A DNA stretch of 64,000 nt from Ahaetulla prasina (GCF_028640845.1 NC_080539.1:156983236-157047235), one strand, 5' to 3'; shown: positions 20,528 to 31,690, numbered from the stretch's first letter. Notes: a model not told the origin generated them from the letters alone. Numbers and translations: made by a program.

Positions 20528-21263
20528 CCATATACAGCTTTTTGAGATTTTGTGTGTTTGTGTAGTTAGAGTGAAACACTACAGAAACACACCAAATCTC
20601 AGAAAGCTGCACAAATATTTTATTTTATTTTATTTTATTTTATTTTATTTTATTTTATTTTATTTTATTTTATTTTATTTTATTTTATTTTATTTTATTT
20701 TATTTTATTTTATTTTATTTTATTGTGGACTTCAAATCCCAGAGTTCCTCAGCCAGCAAAGCAGAAAGTCAAAGCAAGCTTTTTTTTCTTCAGTAGCTGA
20801 AGAAAACATCAGTTGCCAGCCCAAAAGAGCAGTAATTATAGGTAAGTGAGGAGGGGGAATTGGCTGGGCATGGGTGGGGGATCTTGTAAGTGGGGGCTGT
20901 TAAAAAGTGAGTTTAAAAGCCTGTGAGGATCAGGAAACTCCTCTGGGATCGCCAGAGGAGGCTTTTAAAACCTCTTTCCCACCCACCCCATTCGGCTGAA
21001 GAGGGTTTTTTTAAAAAAACTTTTAAAGTGTTCTGATGATCTCTGCTCAGCCCCATGATCATCAGAGATTTTTTTTTTACTTTTCAATGCATGTTTCGGC
21101 TGAAGAAACCTTTTAAAAGTAAAAAAAAAAACACCTCTGCTGATGGTGCAGCTCAGCAGAGGCGGGGGGGGCAGGGATTTTTGCTACAAGGTCCTCTGAA
21201 CCAGCAGCTGCCATCGCTACCTAATCGGGGGAGCCGGTGCGAACCGGGAGCATTTCACCCCTG
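20180..21263. mobile_element. Long hAT-like MITE (1084 bp) carrying microsatellites
   Basis: The ends are CAGGGATGAAATC and GCATTTCACCCCTG, with a perfect 8-bp duplication GTATAAAG (20172-20179, 21264-21271). The interior carries CTACCGGTTCTGTGGGCGTG, three GTGGGCGTGGC motifs, CA and ACAAC repeats (20350-20523), an (ATTTT)n tract (about 20617-20724) and a self-complementary TTTTAAAAGT region. It has no transposase frame. The 197-codon frame across it is repeat translation. Confidence 0.93.
20617..20724. repeat. (ATTTT)n microsatellite, unit 1
   Basis: About 21 tandem ATTTT units inside the MITE. Confidence 0.97.
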
Positions 21264-21432
21264 GTATAAAGGACCTTAAGCCTAGCTGAATACAAAAGTA
21301 GAAAATGGAGATGATGTCTTTTTTCTATAACAGCATTGTAATGGGATTCTGAGGAAGCCTTTTTTTCTTTTTTTTTCTCTTTTTCTTCTTCTTTTTTTTT
21401 CTTTGTTTTGTTTGCTAATCAAAAATTTCATA

Positions 21433-21755
21433 AGGTAAAGGTTCCCCTCTGTGTGCTAGTCGTTCCTGATTCTAGGGGGCAGTGCTCATCTCTGTTTCAA
21501 AGCTGAAGAGCCAGCGCTATCCGAAGATGTCTCCGGGGTCACGTGGCCGGCATGACTAAATGGCAGAGGCGCATGGAACACTGTTACCTTCCCATCAAAG
21601 GTGGTCCCTATTTTTCTACTTGCATTTTTTACGTGCTTTCGAACTGCTAAATTGGCAGAAGCTGGGACAAGTAACAGGAGCTCTCCCCGTTATGCAGCAG
21701 TAGGGATTCGAACCGCTGAAGTGCTGACCTTTCGATCGACAAGCTCAGTGTCTAT
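21433..21755 (-). mobile_element. tRNA-derived SINE with GGTAAAG end (unit 1)
   Basis: Same family as 13838-14199; the B-box complement GGATTCGAACC is around 21709-21719. The tRNA-like 5' end is truncated after the AAGCTCAGTGTC region. Confidence 0.88.
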
Positions 21756-22008
21756 TAAAATAACTCTGAAATTAAAATAACTCAGAATCCATTTTTTAAA
21801 TCTATGGGGGGGGGGAACGATTTTGGTATGGGAAAGATATTTTGACACTAACCTCTCTATGATTGTTGTGTAACTTTATAACTTAACTACAAATGTATTC
21901 ATAGCTTCACCTTGAGATTGAGAGTTTGCAAAGACCAGATTAACAGAATTGGAAGGGACTTTGGAGATCTTCTAGTCCAACCCTCTGGTAAAGGAGGAGA
22001 CCCTATAC

Positions 22009-22405
22009 ACGTCATCAGTGGTGGGATTCAAGTAATTTAACAACCGGTTCTCTGTCCTAATAATTTCTTCCAACAACCAGTTTGCCAAACTGCTCAGAAA
22101 GTTAACAACCGGTTCTCCTGAACCGGTGCGAACCGGCTGAATCTCACCAATGCCCATGATGAAGAACCTATGGCATGCGTGCCAGCCAGCTGGTCTCTGA
22201 GCATGCATGTGCTCCAGAAACCGGAAGACCAGGTGACCAGCAGGCATGCGCATACCAGAACCCAGAAGCTTAGCTTCCCAGCTGCTCTTCCAGTTTCTGG
22301 CGCTCCTCCACATGTGCACCAGGGAGCTGCTCTTCCAGTTTCCAGTGCTACCGTCTGCACAAGACTTGCTTTGGCACTCGGTGCTGAAAAGGTTTGCCAA
22401 TACTG
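22009..22405. mobile_element. hAT-like insert in CR1, possibly nested (unit 1)
   Basis: Flanked by the perfect 8-bp duplication CCCTATAC (22001-22008, 22406-22413). Inside, a CAGTGGTGGGATTCAA...ACCGGTTCTCTG segment ends near GAATCTCACCAATG, and the outer right end reads GCCAATACTG. The left end has 7 extra bases before CAGTGG, so a second MITE may be nested in the first. Confidence 0.75.
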
Positions 22406-22589
22406 CCCTATACCATTCCAGACAAGTGGCTGTCCAGTCTCTTCTTGAAAGCCTCCAGTGATGGCACTCCCACAACTTCTGGAGGCAAGTCATTCCACTG
22501 GTTAATTGTTCTCATGTCAGGAAATTTCTCCTTTGTTCTAGGTTGCTTCTCCCCTTGGTTAGTTTCCATCCATTACTTCTTGTCCTATC

Positions 22590-22684
22590 CTTCAACTCCC
22601 AGAATTCAGCCAGCAAAGCTGGCTGGGGAATTCTGGGAGTTGAAGTCCTCCAGGCTTAAAGTTGCCAAGGTTGGAGACCCCTGC
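22590..22684. mobile_element. Palindromic MITE, left arm mostly lost (unit 1)
   Basis: The outer left arm is missing, but the centre AGCCAGCAAAGCTGGCTGGGG, lost from unit 2, is retained. The right arm is complete through GGTTGGAGACCCCTG. Confidence 0.88.
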
Positions 22685-22827
22685 TTTAGAAAATAGGTTG
22701 ATCCCCTCTTCTTTGTGGCAGCCCCCACAAATATTGGAACACTGCTATCATGGCACCCCTCATACCAACTGTTAATCTTACAATATTGTTAAAATATTTT
22801 TAACTTTGAATTTGTTTTCATCTTTAG

Positions 22828-22940
22828 CCAAAGACTTAGGATCTAATGATAAAGGATCCCAAATGCGCTTAACCCACTTCTTAAAGAGAGGTTATCCAAG
22901 CAGAAAGCAGAACATTCCATGCGCGGATATCATTTCCATG
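22828..22940 (+). other. Exon-like open block (unit 1)
   Basis: A 113-bp open stretch follows a T-rich tract ending TCTTTAG and precedes GTAAGG, so it looks like an exon with canonical splice signals. The frame encodes a basic segment with F-L-K-R-G-Y-P-S-R-K. R-G-Y-P motifs are also seen near the C-terminus of some retroelement RTs (Penelope-like and relatives), so a degraded retroelement is the likelier reading. No host gene was recognised. Confidence 0.3.
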
Positions 22941-23774
22941 GTAAGGGGAATAAGAGGAATGTTTGTGGTACTACTTCACAAGCTAGACTAGAAAGAAAGG
23001 GATAATTAGCCAGTGCATAAATTATTTACTAGACCCCTTTTAGACATGTACTTCCAAATTTCCTACCGCAGGTGACATACTACTAAATATCAAAGCCATT
23101 GGTTACTGGATCAGTGGCAGTTCAATATTTTATTCAGAAATATCTGGGGAATTTACCACAAGGAGAAAGATTTTTTTTAAAAAAAAAGTCAAGGTGATTT
23201 TGATAAGAGTTTTTTTTTTTCCTGACAAGACGTCATTGGCTTAACCTGCCTTTCTTCTGTTTAATCACTTTCAGAAGCTCATTAGTCTAAGAGGAAATAA
23301 GCTTTAAAATTCAAACCACATGCCACATTTCAAAGGACCACAAAGTTGCAGCCTATGTCTCCATTTACAATGTCAAATGGCAATGAATTCCACAGACACA
23401 CACACAAAGAAGCACCCTTAAAAAGTGTTAGAAGATGTAAAATTAGGCCACCCGTTAAATCTTTTAAATGACATCTAAAAGAGATTGCAACCGTGAAATG
23501 CTTACATGAACAGTTCCCCCCACGGGTACAACTATCCACGAGAAAGAGAAACACGTACAATTCTAGAGCTGCCTATGTATTCCTCGATCACCCTTGGCTA
23601 TACACACTATACACATACTGAGGACAAAATTTCAATTTATTTGGCCAAGGTTTGGAATGGAAGCTCCATCTGCGGGATACAGATTAAATCAATGTATATC
23701 TTCTGAATTTGTGTTTTTGTTCGCACTTCAAAGCCTACACTTTTCAGGATTTTCAGTGCATTTGTTTCAATTTT

Positions 23775-24215
23775 AAAACACAACAGATAAGAGCATTCGG
23801 GATAATTAGGGGACTGGAGACTAAAACATATGAAGAACGATTACAGGAACTGGGCATGGCTAGTGAGAAGGACTAGGGGAGACAGGATAGCAGTGTTCCA
23901 ATATTTGAGGGGCTGCCACAGAGAGAAGTGGGTCAAGCTATTTTCCAAAGCACCTGAAGGCCAGACAAGGGATAATGGATGGAAACTGACCAAGGAGAGA
24001 TTTAACCTGGAAATAAGGAGAAATTTTCTGACAGTGAGAACAATCAACCAGTGAAACAGCTTGCCTTTGGAACTTCATCACAAGACTTTCAAGAAGTGAT
24101 TGGCCTGGCATTTGTCAGAAATGGTGTAGGGTCTCCTGCTTGGGTGGGGGGTTGGTCTAGATGACCTACAAGGTCCCTTCCAACTCTTGTTAATCTGTTA
24201 ATATACATTTTCAGA
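23775..24215 (+). mobile_element. CR1 LINE 3' portion (unit 1)
   Basis: The frame carries R-T-R-G-D-R-I-A-V-F-Q-Y-L-R-G-C and R-R-N-F-L-T-V-R-T-I-N-Q, then the terminal GATGACCTACAAGGTCCCTT. It is 5' truncated and lacks the catalytic RT region. Confidence 0.92.
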
Positions 24216-24245
24216 CTTAGATATACAATAAAATGCACATTAGAG

Positions 24246-24509
24246 CAGGGGTGAAATGTTCCCGGTTCGGACCGGATCAGTAGCGATGACGGTGGGTGGT
24301 TTGGAGAACCAGTAGCAAAAATCCCTGCCCCACCCCCACACCTATGCCCAGCTGAGGCACACGATCATCAGAGCCTTTTTTTTTAACTTTTAAAAGCATT
24401 TTTTTAACCAATTTTTTTTTACTTGGGCCAAAGTGTTTGTAAAAAAAATGCTTTTAAAAGTAAAAAAAAAAAGATTGAGCACCACAGCTGATCACCCTCC
24501 CCCACATGC
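24246..24509 (+). mobile_element. hAT-like MITE truncated at the duplication joint
   Basis: The left half of the element at 29369-29765, starting CAGGGGTGAAATGTTCCCGG after CATTAGAG (24238-24245). It stops at the 11-mer CCCCCACATGC where unit 2 begins. Confidence 0.92.
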
Positions 24510-24871
24510 TCCTAGTGGGTTGCGTCTTTTTCAAGAGGTACACTTCCCACAATTCTGGCCCTAAAACTTTGATAAATGCTCATCTCCACTTCCCTCTGCC
24601 CAAAGAATGTCCTTTTCCATTACTGCATTTGATTTTGAAGCAACAAGGCCAGGTTCTGTTGAAAGCTGAAGAACTGCATTGAGTGCAGTGTGACTGGCGT
24701 AGATCTTACGTTGCTGTTTCATTCACAGAAGCTAATTCCATTTACTTCCCCTCCAGGGTCAGGCACCTGGGGGCTACATTTGATTCCTTTACAAAGATTC
24801 TTCAAAGCCTAGTGAGGTAAGGACGTGTGAAGAAGGAAGGGGAGAATCCAATTCTAAGAAGATAAATTCCA

Positions 24872-25063
24872 CGTTAATTCACAGAAGAGAACCAGTGGAA
24901 CGACTTGCCTCCAGAATTTGTAGATACCCCAGCACGGGAGGTTTTTAAAAAGAGACTAGATAGCCACTTGTCTGAAATGGTATAAGGTTTCCTGCCTAAG
25001 CAGGGGGTTGGATTAGAAGACCTCCAAGGTCCCTTCCAACTCTGTTATTCTGTTCTATTCTAA
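24872..25063 (+). mobile_element. CR1 3' end (unit 2 copy)
   Basis: Near-identical to 19735-19926, duplicated as part of the 5.1-kb unit. Confidence 0.9.
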
Positions 25064-25316
25064 TTCTAAAATATCTGCTCTTAAAACCACCATATTTGTT
25101 ATTTTATGTACAACAGCTTCAGTGAAAGTGCTTTCAATATTATTGGTTCTCCCTAACCCATGTTGTTGATAACACCAAATCTTGTGGTTCTTCAATAGTC
25201 AGCAGTGACAGAAATGGATTACGCAGATATCTCCCATGATATTATCATCTGACTCAAAGTAGATGATCCCACTGCTTTTCTTTACAGGATATTTGGATCC
25301 TGAAGAGGGTATAAAG

Positions 25317-26391
25317 CAGGGATGAAATCTAAAAATTTTCCCTACCGGTTCTGTGGGCGTGGCTTAATTGGTGGGCGTGGCTTGGTGGTCAGATGGCTGA
25401 GTGGGCGTGGCCAATAACAATAAATAATAAAAATAATAAACAAAGTATAAAAAAACAATAAGAGGTACCAAAAACCAACTTTCACACTTTACACACACAC
25501 AACACAACACAACACAACACAACACAACTGACTCACACACAATGTAAAAGCAGCTGCACTTCACACTTCACACTTCACACAGCCACAAAAAGCTCAAAAA
25601 GCAACTTCACACTTTACACACACACAACTCACACACACTCACTCACAAAATGCCATATACAGCTTTTCTGAGATTTTGGGTGTTTGTGTAGTTAGAGTGA
25701 AACACTACAGAAACACACCAAATCTCAGAAAGCTGCACAAATATTTTTTTATTTTATTTTATTTTATTTTATTTTATTTTATTTTATTTTATTTTATTTT
25801 ATTTTATTTTATTTTATTTTATTTTATTTTATTTTATTTTATTTTATTTTGGACTTCAAATCCCAGAGTTCCTCAGCCAGCAAAACAGAAAGTCAAAGCA
25901 AGTTTTTTTTTTCTTCAGTAGCTGAAGAAAACATGGCGTTGCCACCCCAAAAGAGCAGTAATTATAGGTAAGTGAGGAGGGGGAATTGGCTGGGCATGGG
26001 TGGGGGATCTTGTAAGTGGGGGCTGTTAAAAAATGAGTTTAAAAGCCTGTGAGGATCAGGAAACTCCTCTGGGATCGCCAGAGGAGGCTTTTAAAACCTC
26101 TTTCCCACCCACCCCCTTCGGCTGAAGAGGGTTTTTTAAAAAAAACTTTTAAAGTGTTCTGATGATCTCTGCTCAGCCCCACGATCATCAGAGGGTTTTT
26201 TTTTACTTTTCAATGCATGTTTCGGCTGAAGAAACCTTTTAAAAGTAAAAAAAAACAAAACCCTCTGCTGATGGTGCAGCTCAGCAGAGGCGGGGGGGGG
26301 CAGGGATTTTTGCTACAGGTCCTCTGAACCAGCAGCTGCCATCGCTACCTAATCGGGGGAGCCGGTGCGAACCGGGAGCATTTCACCCCTG
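25317..26391. mobile_element. Long hAT-like MITE, unit 2 copy
   Basis: Same termini, with GTATAAAG at 25309-25316 and 26392-26399. Its CA/ACAAC and (ATTTT)n tracts differ in length from unit 1. Confidence 0.93.
25741..25850. repeat. (ATTTT)n microsatellite, unit 2
   Basis: Allelic-style length variant of the tract at 20617-20724, starting with a longer T run. Confidence 0.97.
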
Positions 26392-26486
26392 GTATAAAGG
26401 ACCTTAAGCCTAGCTGAATACAAAAGTAGCAAATGGAGATGATGTCTTTTTTCTATAACAGCATTGTAATGGGATTCTGAGGAAGC

Positions 26487-26542
26487 ATTTTTTTTCTTTT
26501 CTTTTCTTTTCTTTTCTTTTCTTTTTTCTTTTCTTTTCTTTG
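26487..26542. repeat. (CTTTT)n tract, expanded in unit 2
   Basis: Regular CTTTT units here, whereas unit 1 (21360-21412) has an irregular T/C run at the same place. Confidence 0.9.
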
Positions 26543-26570
26543 TTTTGTTTGCTAATCAAAAATTTCATAA

Positions 26571-26890
26571 GGTAAAGGTTCCCCTCTGTGTGCTAGTCGT
26601 TCCTGACTCTAGGGGGCAATGCTCATCTCTGTTTCAAAGCTGAAGAGCCAGCGCTATCCGAAGATGTGTCCATGGTCATGTGGCCGGCATGACTCAATGC
26701 CAAAGGCCCACGGAACGCTGTTACCTTCCCATCAAAGGTGGTCCCTATTTTTCTACTTGCATTTTTTACATGCTTTCAAACTGCTAAATTGGCAGAAGCT
26801 GGGACAAGTAACAGGAGCTCTCCCCGTTATGCAGCAGTAGGGATTCGAACCGCTGAAGTGCTGACCTTTCGATCGACAAGCTTAGTGTCT
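26571..26890 (-). mobile_element. tRNA-derived SINE with GGTAAAG end (unit 2)
   Basis: Duplicate of the SINE at 21433-21755. Confidence 0.88.
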
Positions 26891-27125
26891 ATTAAAATAA
26901 CTCTGAAATTAAAATAACTCAGAATCCATTTTTTAAATCTATGGGAGGGGGGGAAACGATTTTGGTATGGGAAAGATATTTTGACACTAACCTCTCTATG
27001 ATTGTTGTGTAACATTATAACTTAACTACAAATGTATTCATAGCTTCACCCTGAGATTGAGAGTTTGCAAAGACCAGATTAACAGAATTGGAAGGGACTT
27101 TGGAGATCTTCTAGTCCAGCCCTCT

Positions 27126-27497
27126 GGTAAAGGAGGAGACCCTATACACGTCATCAGTGGTGGGATTCAAGTAATTTAACAACCGGTTCTCTGTCCTAAT
27201 AATTTCTTCCAACAACCAGTTTGCCAAACTGCTCAGAAAGTTAACAACCGGTTCTCCTGAACCGGTGCGAACTGGCTGAATCCCACCAATGCCCATGATG
27301 AAGAACCTATGGCATGCGTGCCAGAAGTGGCACACAGAGCCACCTTTGCAGGCATGCCAGGCGTCGTCCGTTGTTCTTCCAGGTTCTGGTGCTCCTCCAC
27401 ATGTGCACCAGGGAGCTGCTCTTCCAGTTTCCAGTGCTACCCCGCGTGCGCGCGCACTCCCGTTTTGGCACTCGGTGCTGAAAAGGTTTGCCAATAC
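27126..27497. mobile_element. hAT-like insert in CR1 (unit 2)
   Basis: Counterpart of 22009-22405. The block 27326-27390 is unlike unit 1, and a GCGTGCGCGCGCAC block replaces CGTCTGCACAAGACTT. Confidence 0.7.
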
Positions 27498-27702
27498 TGC
27501 CCTATACCATTCCAGACAAGTGGCTGTCCAGTCTCTTCTTGAAAGCCTCCAGTGATGGCACTCCCACAACTTCTGGAGGCAAGTCATTCCACTGGTTAAT
27601 TGTTCTCATGTCAGGAAATTTCTCCTTTGTTCTAGGTTGCTTCTCCCCTTGGTTAGTTTCCATCCATTACTTCTTGTCCTATCCTCAGGTGTTTTAGAAC
27701 AG

Positions 27703-27806
27703 GGGTCTCCAACCTTGGCAACTTTAAGCCTGGAGGACTTCAACTCCCAGAATTCTGGGAGTTGAAGTCCTCCAGGCTTAAAGTTGCCAAGGTTGGAGAC
27801 CCCTGC
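27703..27806. mobile_element. Palindromic hAT-like MITE, complete
   Basis: CAGGGGTCTCCAACCTTGGC at left is the exact inverse of the right end. The two arms meet at CAGAATTCTG with essentially no loop, giving about 50-bp arms. Flanking 8-mers TTTTAGAA / CTTTAGAA match 7 of 8. Confidence 0.92.
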
Positions 27807-27949
27807 TTTAGAAAATAGGTTGATCCCCTCTTCTTTGTGGCAGCCCCCACAAATATTGGAACACTGCTATCATGGCACCCCTCATACCAACTGTTAATCT
27901 TGCAATATTGTTGAAATATTTTTAACTTTGAATTTGTTTTCATCTTTAG

Positions 27950-28062
27950 CCAAAGACTTAGGATCTAATGATAAAGGATCCCAAATGCGCTTAACCCACT
28001 TCTTAAAGAGAGGTTATCCAAGCAGAAAGCAGAACATTCCGTGCGCGGATATCATTTCCATG
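27950..28062 (+). other. Exon-like open block (unit 2)
   Basis: Duplicate of 22828-22940. The only difference I see is synonymous (CCA/CCG for Pro). Splice-like flanks are kept. Confidence 0.3.
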
Positions 28063-28894
28063 GTAAGGGGAATAAGAGGAATGTTTGTGGTACTACTTCA
28101 CAAGCTAGACTAGAAAGAAAGGGATAATTAGCCAGTGCATAAATTATTTACTAGACCCCTTTTAGACATGTACTTCCAAATTTCCTACCGCAGGTGACAT
28201 ACTACTAAATATCAAAGCCATTGGTTACTGGATCAGTGGCAGTTCAATATTTTATTCAGAAATATCTGGGGAATTTACCACAAGGAGAAAGATTTTTTTT
28301 TAAAAAAATGTCAAGGTGATTTTGATAAGAGTTTTTTTTTTTTCCTGACAAGACGTCATTGGCTTAACCTGCCTTTCTTCTGTTTAATCACTTTCAGAAG
28401 CTCATTAGTCTAAGAGGAAATAAGCTTTAAAATTCAAACCACATGCCACATTTCAAAGGACCACAAAGTTGCAGCCTATGTCTCCATTTACAATGTCAAA
28501 TGGCAATGAATTCCACAGACACACACACAAAGAAGCACCCTTAAAAAGTGTTAGAAGATGTAAAATTAGGCCACCCGTTAAATCTTTTAAATGACATCTA
28601 AAAGATATTGCAACCGTGAAATGCTTACATGAACAGTTCCCCCCACGGGTACAACTATCCACGAGAAAGATAAAAATGTACAATTCTAGAGCTGCCTATG
28701 TATTCGTCGATCACCCTTGGCTATACACACTATACACATACTGAGGACAAAATTTCAATTTATTTGGCCAAGGTTTGGAATGGAAGCTCCATCTGCGGGA
28801 TACAGATTAAATCAATGTATATCTTCTGAATTTGTGTTTTTGTTCGCACTTCAAAGCCTACACTTTTCAGGATTTTCAGTGCATTTTTTTCAAT

Positions 28895-29335
28895 TTTAAA
28901 ACACAACAGATAAGAGCATTCGGGATGATTAGGGGACTGGAGACTAAAACATATGAAGAACAATTACAGGAACTGGGCATGGCTAGTGAGAAGGACCAGG
29001 GGAGACAGGATAGCAGTGTTCCAATATTTGAGGGGCTGCCACAGAGAGGAGTGGGTCAAGCTATTTTCCAAAGCACCTGAAGGCCAGACAAGGGATAATG
29101 GATGGAAACTGACCAAGGAGAGATTTAACCTGGAAATAAGGAGAAATTTTCTGACAGTGAGAACAATCAACCAGTGAAACAGCTTGCCTTTGGAACTTCA
29201 TCACAAGACTTTCAAGAAGTGATTGGCCTGGCATTTGTCAGAAATGGTGTAGGGTCTCCTGCTTGGGTGGGGGGTTGGTCTAGATGACCTACAAGGTCCC
29301 TTCCAACTCTTGTTAATCTGTTAATATACATTTTC
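28895..29335 (+). mobile_element. CR1 LINE 3' portion (unit 2)
   Basis: Duplicate of 23775-24215, with very few substitutions. Confidence 0.92.
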
Positions 29336-29368
29336 AGACTTAGATATACAATAAAATGCACATTAGAG

Positions 29369-29765
29369 CAGGGGTGAAATGTTCCCGGTTCGGACCGGAT
29401 CAGTAGCGATGATGGTGGGTGGTTTGGAGAACCAGTAGCAAAAATCCCTGCCCCACCCCCACACCTATGCCAAGCTGAGGCACACGATCATCAGAGCCTT
29501 TTTTTTTAACTTTTAAAAGCATTTTTTTAACCATTTTTTTTTTACTTGGGCCAAAGTGTTTGTAAAAAAAATGCTTTTAAAAGTAAAAAAAAAAAGATTG
29601 AGCACCACAGCTGATCACCCTCCCCCACATGCGCTGTTCTACTTACCGCATGCCTCCTTTTGGTGTGCGCTACATGCGCGCGCACGCCTCACATTTGGTG
29701 CGTGGTGCGCACTGCGCATGCGCGGCCAGCAAACCGGTAGTAAACCGGTTCAGATTTCACCACTG
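29369..29765 (+). mobile_element. hAT-like MITE, complete (397 bp)
   Basis: Termini CAGGGGTGAAATGTTC and CAGATTTCACCACTG with a perfect 8-bp duplication CATTAGAG (29361-29368, 29766-29773). The right half has alternating GCGCGCACGCC and GTGCGCACTGCGCATGCGCG. Confidence 0.95.
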
Positions 29766-29773
29766 CATTAGAG

Positions 29774-30258
29774 ATGCATTACGTACAAAAAAATTGCTTC
29801 ATACACATAAGAAATTTTCACATTCGTTTTTCCTCTCCTAAATTCACAACTTGATATGGAAATGCTCAGAAACAGGAAAACTGAAATGGACAGATTTTTG
29901 CTAGTTCATTTCATGCTGTCTATGGTAATTTTGTGGTGATTTAGTCATCGACGATGACACGCGGGGTCACATGCAACACTTGGATTAAAAGGGCAGCCTT
30001 ACACTGTATAAGATTTTTAAATTAATTGGTCTTAGTGAAGCAGACAAAGGAACATACATCTTCTCTGAATGAAAATTCAGACTTCTTCCATGTAGCACAA
30101 GTAGGACAGGAAGATTTTATATATTAAAGACGGATCAAAGCAGGACTGGTGAGGAATATATTTTGCTTATGATCTTGTCAACTGAAGATGGACAAAGCTA
30201 TCTACTTTAGTGCCAGAGAAAGTTTACATCTCTCTTCCCAGAACTGAAAATAAGTTAA
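29774..30258. other. No recognised feature
   Basis: AT-rich sequence without TE or exon signatures. Confidence 0.5.
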
Positions 30259-30260
30259 TA

Positions 30261-30653
30261 CAGGTAGTCCTTGATTTATAACAGTTGATTTAGTGAGTGA
30301 AGTTACAATGGCACTGAAAACCAGTGACTTATGACCGTTTTTCATACTTAAGACCCTTGTAATATCCCCATGGTCACATGATCAAAATTCAAATGCTTGG
30401 CAACTGACTCATATTTATGATGGCTGCAGTGTCCCGGGGTCATGTGATTACCTTTTGTGAACTTCTGACAAGCAAAATCAATGGGGAAGCCAGATTCACT
30501 AAACACCCGTTTTGCTAACTTAACAGTTGCAATTATTCACTTAACAACTATGGCAAGGAAGGTGGTAAAATGGGGCAAATTTTACTTAATAACTGTCTTG
30601 CTTAGCAAGAGAAATTTTAGGCTAAATTGTGGTCGTAAGTTGAGGACTACCTG
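30261..30653. mobile_element. Mariner-like MITE, best-preserved copy (393 bp)
   Basis: Terminal inverted repeats CAGGTAGTCCTTGATTTA and TAAGTTGAGGACTACCTG, flanked by TA on both sides (30259-30260, 30654-30655), as expected for Tc1/mariner insertion. No transposase frame. Relatives at 3217-3819, 15615-15985 and 63083-63230. Confidence 0.85.
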
Positions 30654-30655
30654 TA

Positions 30656-31690
30656 GTTGCACAAGTAGTTTGATGAGTGGAAGATGGAGACAAACAGCAA
30701 AGTTGCGGTTATTGTCTATTAACCAGGACAACGGCAGTGTTTCTGTAAAGGAAATACTCCTGGAACAACTCTAAGTACAAGAATGTGACTGTGAACTGCT
30801 CTTTAAAACACAACAACTATAAACAACTCACCACAGGAAAGCAAAGGAAGCTACTCTGGAAGTATCATTTTAAAATTCAAAATACCGAAACGAAGTATTT
30901 TGTTCCTTGTTAAAATATTAAACCTGACAGTATTGCTTCCTAAAGCATTCCTGCCTCTGTCATGTATTTTCAAAATCAAGTATACTGGTTTTGTATACTC
31001 GAAATTGAGATCCTCTTCATGGACTAGTCACATGTATAGTAAGTACAGTGTCCAAGACAGGTAGTGAATATAGCCATACATTAACCACTCAGGATCGTCT
31101 ATTGATGGGATCATTTCTTTGTAAAAATGATTTGCGGCATCATAATAGATAAAAATTAATACTGAATATTATTTTTAAAGAAAATATTAAAAACATATCA
31201 GAAAATAAAACAATTTAGTTAGATGTTGAGCATCCCAATAAGAGATCCAGTCAGTTCAGGAAGAATAAAACAAACAATATTGGATTAAAAGATCAGAGCA
31301 GCAAAAATTATTTTTACCTTTTGCCAAAAATCCCATTTAAGAGGAGAGTTAAATTCAGAGGCTATACTCAACTGAGTTTCGATTTTGGCATATCTGATCC
31401 AAAAGAAAAGGCCCTTTTTCAAATCATAATCTTCCCATTCCCATTAATATCAGTTAGTGGCATCATATAAGATCCAGGCAGAGTTGGTTAGTAAGGTTGG
31501 TGCCTCTTTATTTTATTTAGCTATTTTTTTTTTCTCAAATTTGGAAACTGCCCATTTTTCTCACAGAGCCTCTTACTGGATCTACTATCTTGGCTGGTCA
31601 TACAGAAATGTTTGCCTGCACCAATAACAATCTCCTTGCTAAAGGTATTTGTTAAGCCCAATGCAGAGTATCATAAATGCTTTTTTAATA
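30656..31690. other. No recognised feature
   Basis: AT-rich sequence with only short chance frames. Confidence 0.5.

Larger units (their letters stand above)
21940..22790 (-). mobile_element. CR1 LINE carrying two hAT inserts (unit 1)
   Basis: The 3' end ACAGAATTGGAAGGGACTTT is at left. After the insert at about 22009-22405 the CR1 resumes with CATTCCAGACAAGTGGCTGTCC and CATTCCACTGGTTAATTGTTC (the R-N-F-L-T coding block inverted). It continues past the palindromic MITE remnant at about 22590-22684 to GCAGCCCCCACAAATATTGG. Confidence 0.88.
19373..24509. repeat. 5.1-kb tandem segmental duplication, unit 1
   Basis: Unit 1 (5137 bp) is followed directly by unit 2 (24510-29632, 5123 bp). The 11-mer CCCCCACATGC occurs at 19362-19372, at the joint (24499-24509) and at 29622-29632. 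Both units hold, in order: CR1 3' end, 1.08-kb hAT MITE, SINE, minus CR1 with two hAT inserts, exon-like block, plus CR1, and the start of a further hAT MITE. Differences are substitutions, microsatellite length, and two replaced blocks. Confidence 0.97.
27078..27920 (-). mobile_element. CR1 LINE carrying two hAT inserts (unit 2)
   Basis: Same arrangement as 21940-22790. The first insert differs internally and the second (27703-27806) is a complete palindrome here. Confidence 0.88.
24510..29632. repeat. 5.1-kb tandem segmental duplication, unit 2
   Basis: Same content as unit 1. The final MITE, truncated in unit 1 at 24509, continues here to its true end at 29765 with its target duplication. 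The right breakpoint is therefore inside that MITE. Confidence 0.97.

Noticed and set aside
20617..20724. Regular short repeats as a CRISPR-like array
   Set aside because: The unit is 5 bp with no spacers; it is a microsatellite in vertebrate DNA.
20256..20849. 197-codon plus-strand open frame
   Set aside because: It is translation of CA, ACAAC and ATTTT microsatellites inside a hAT MITE.
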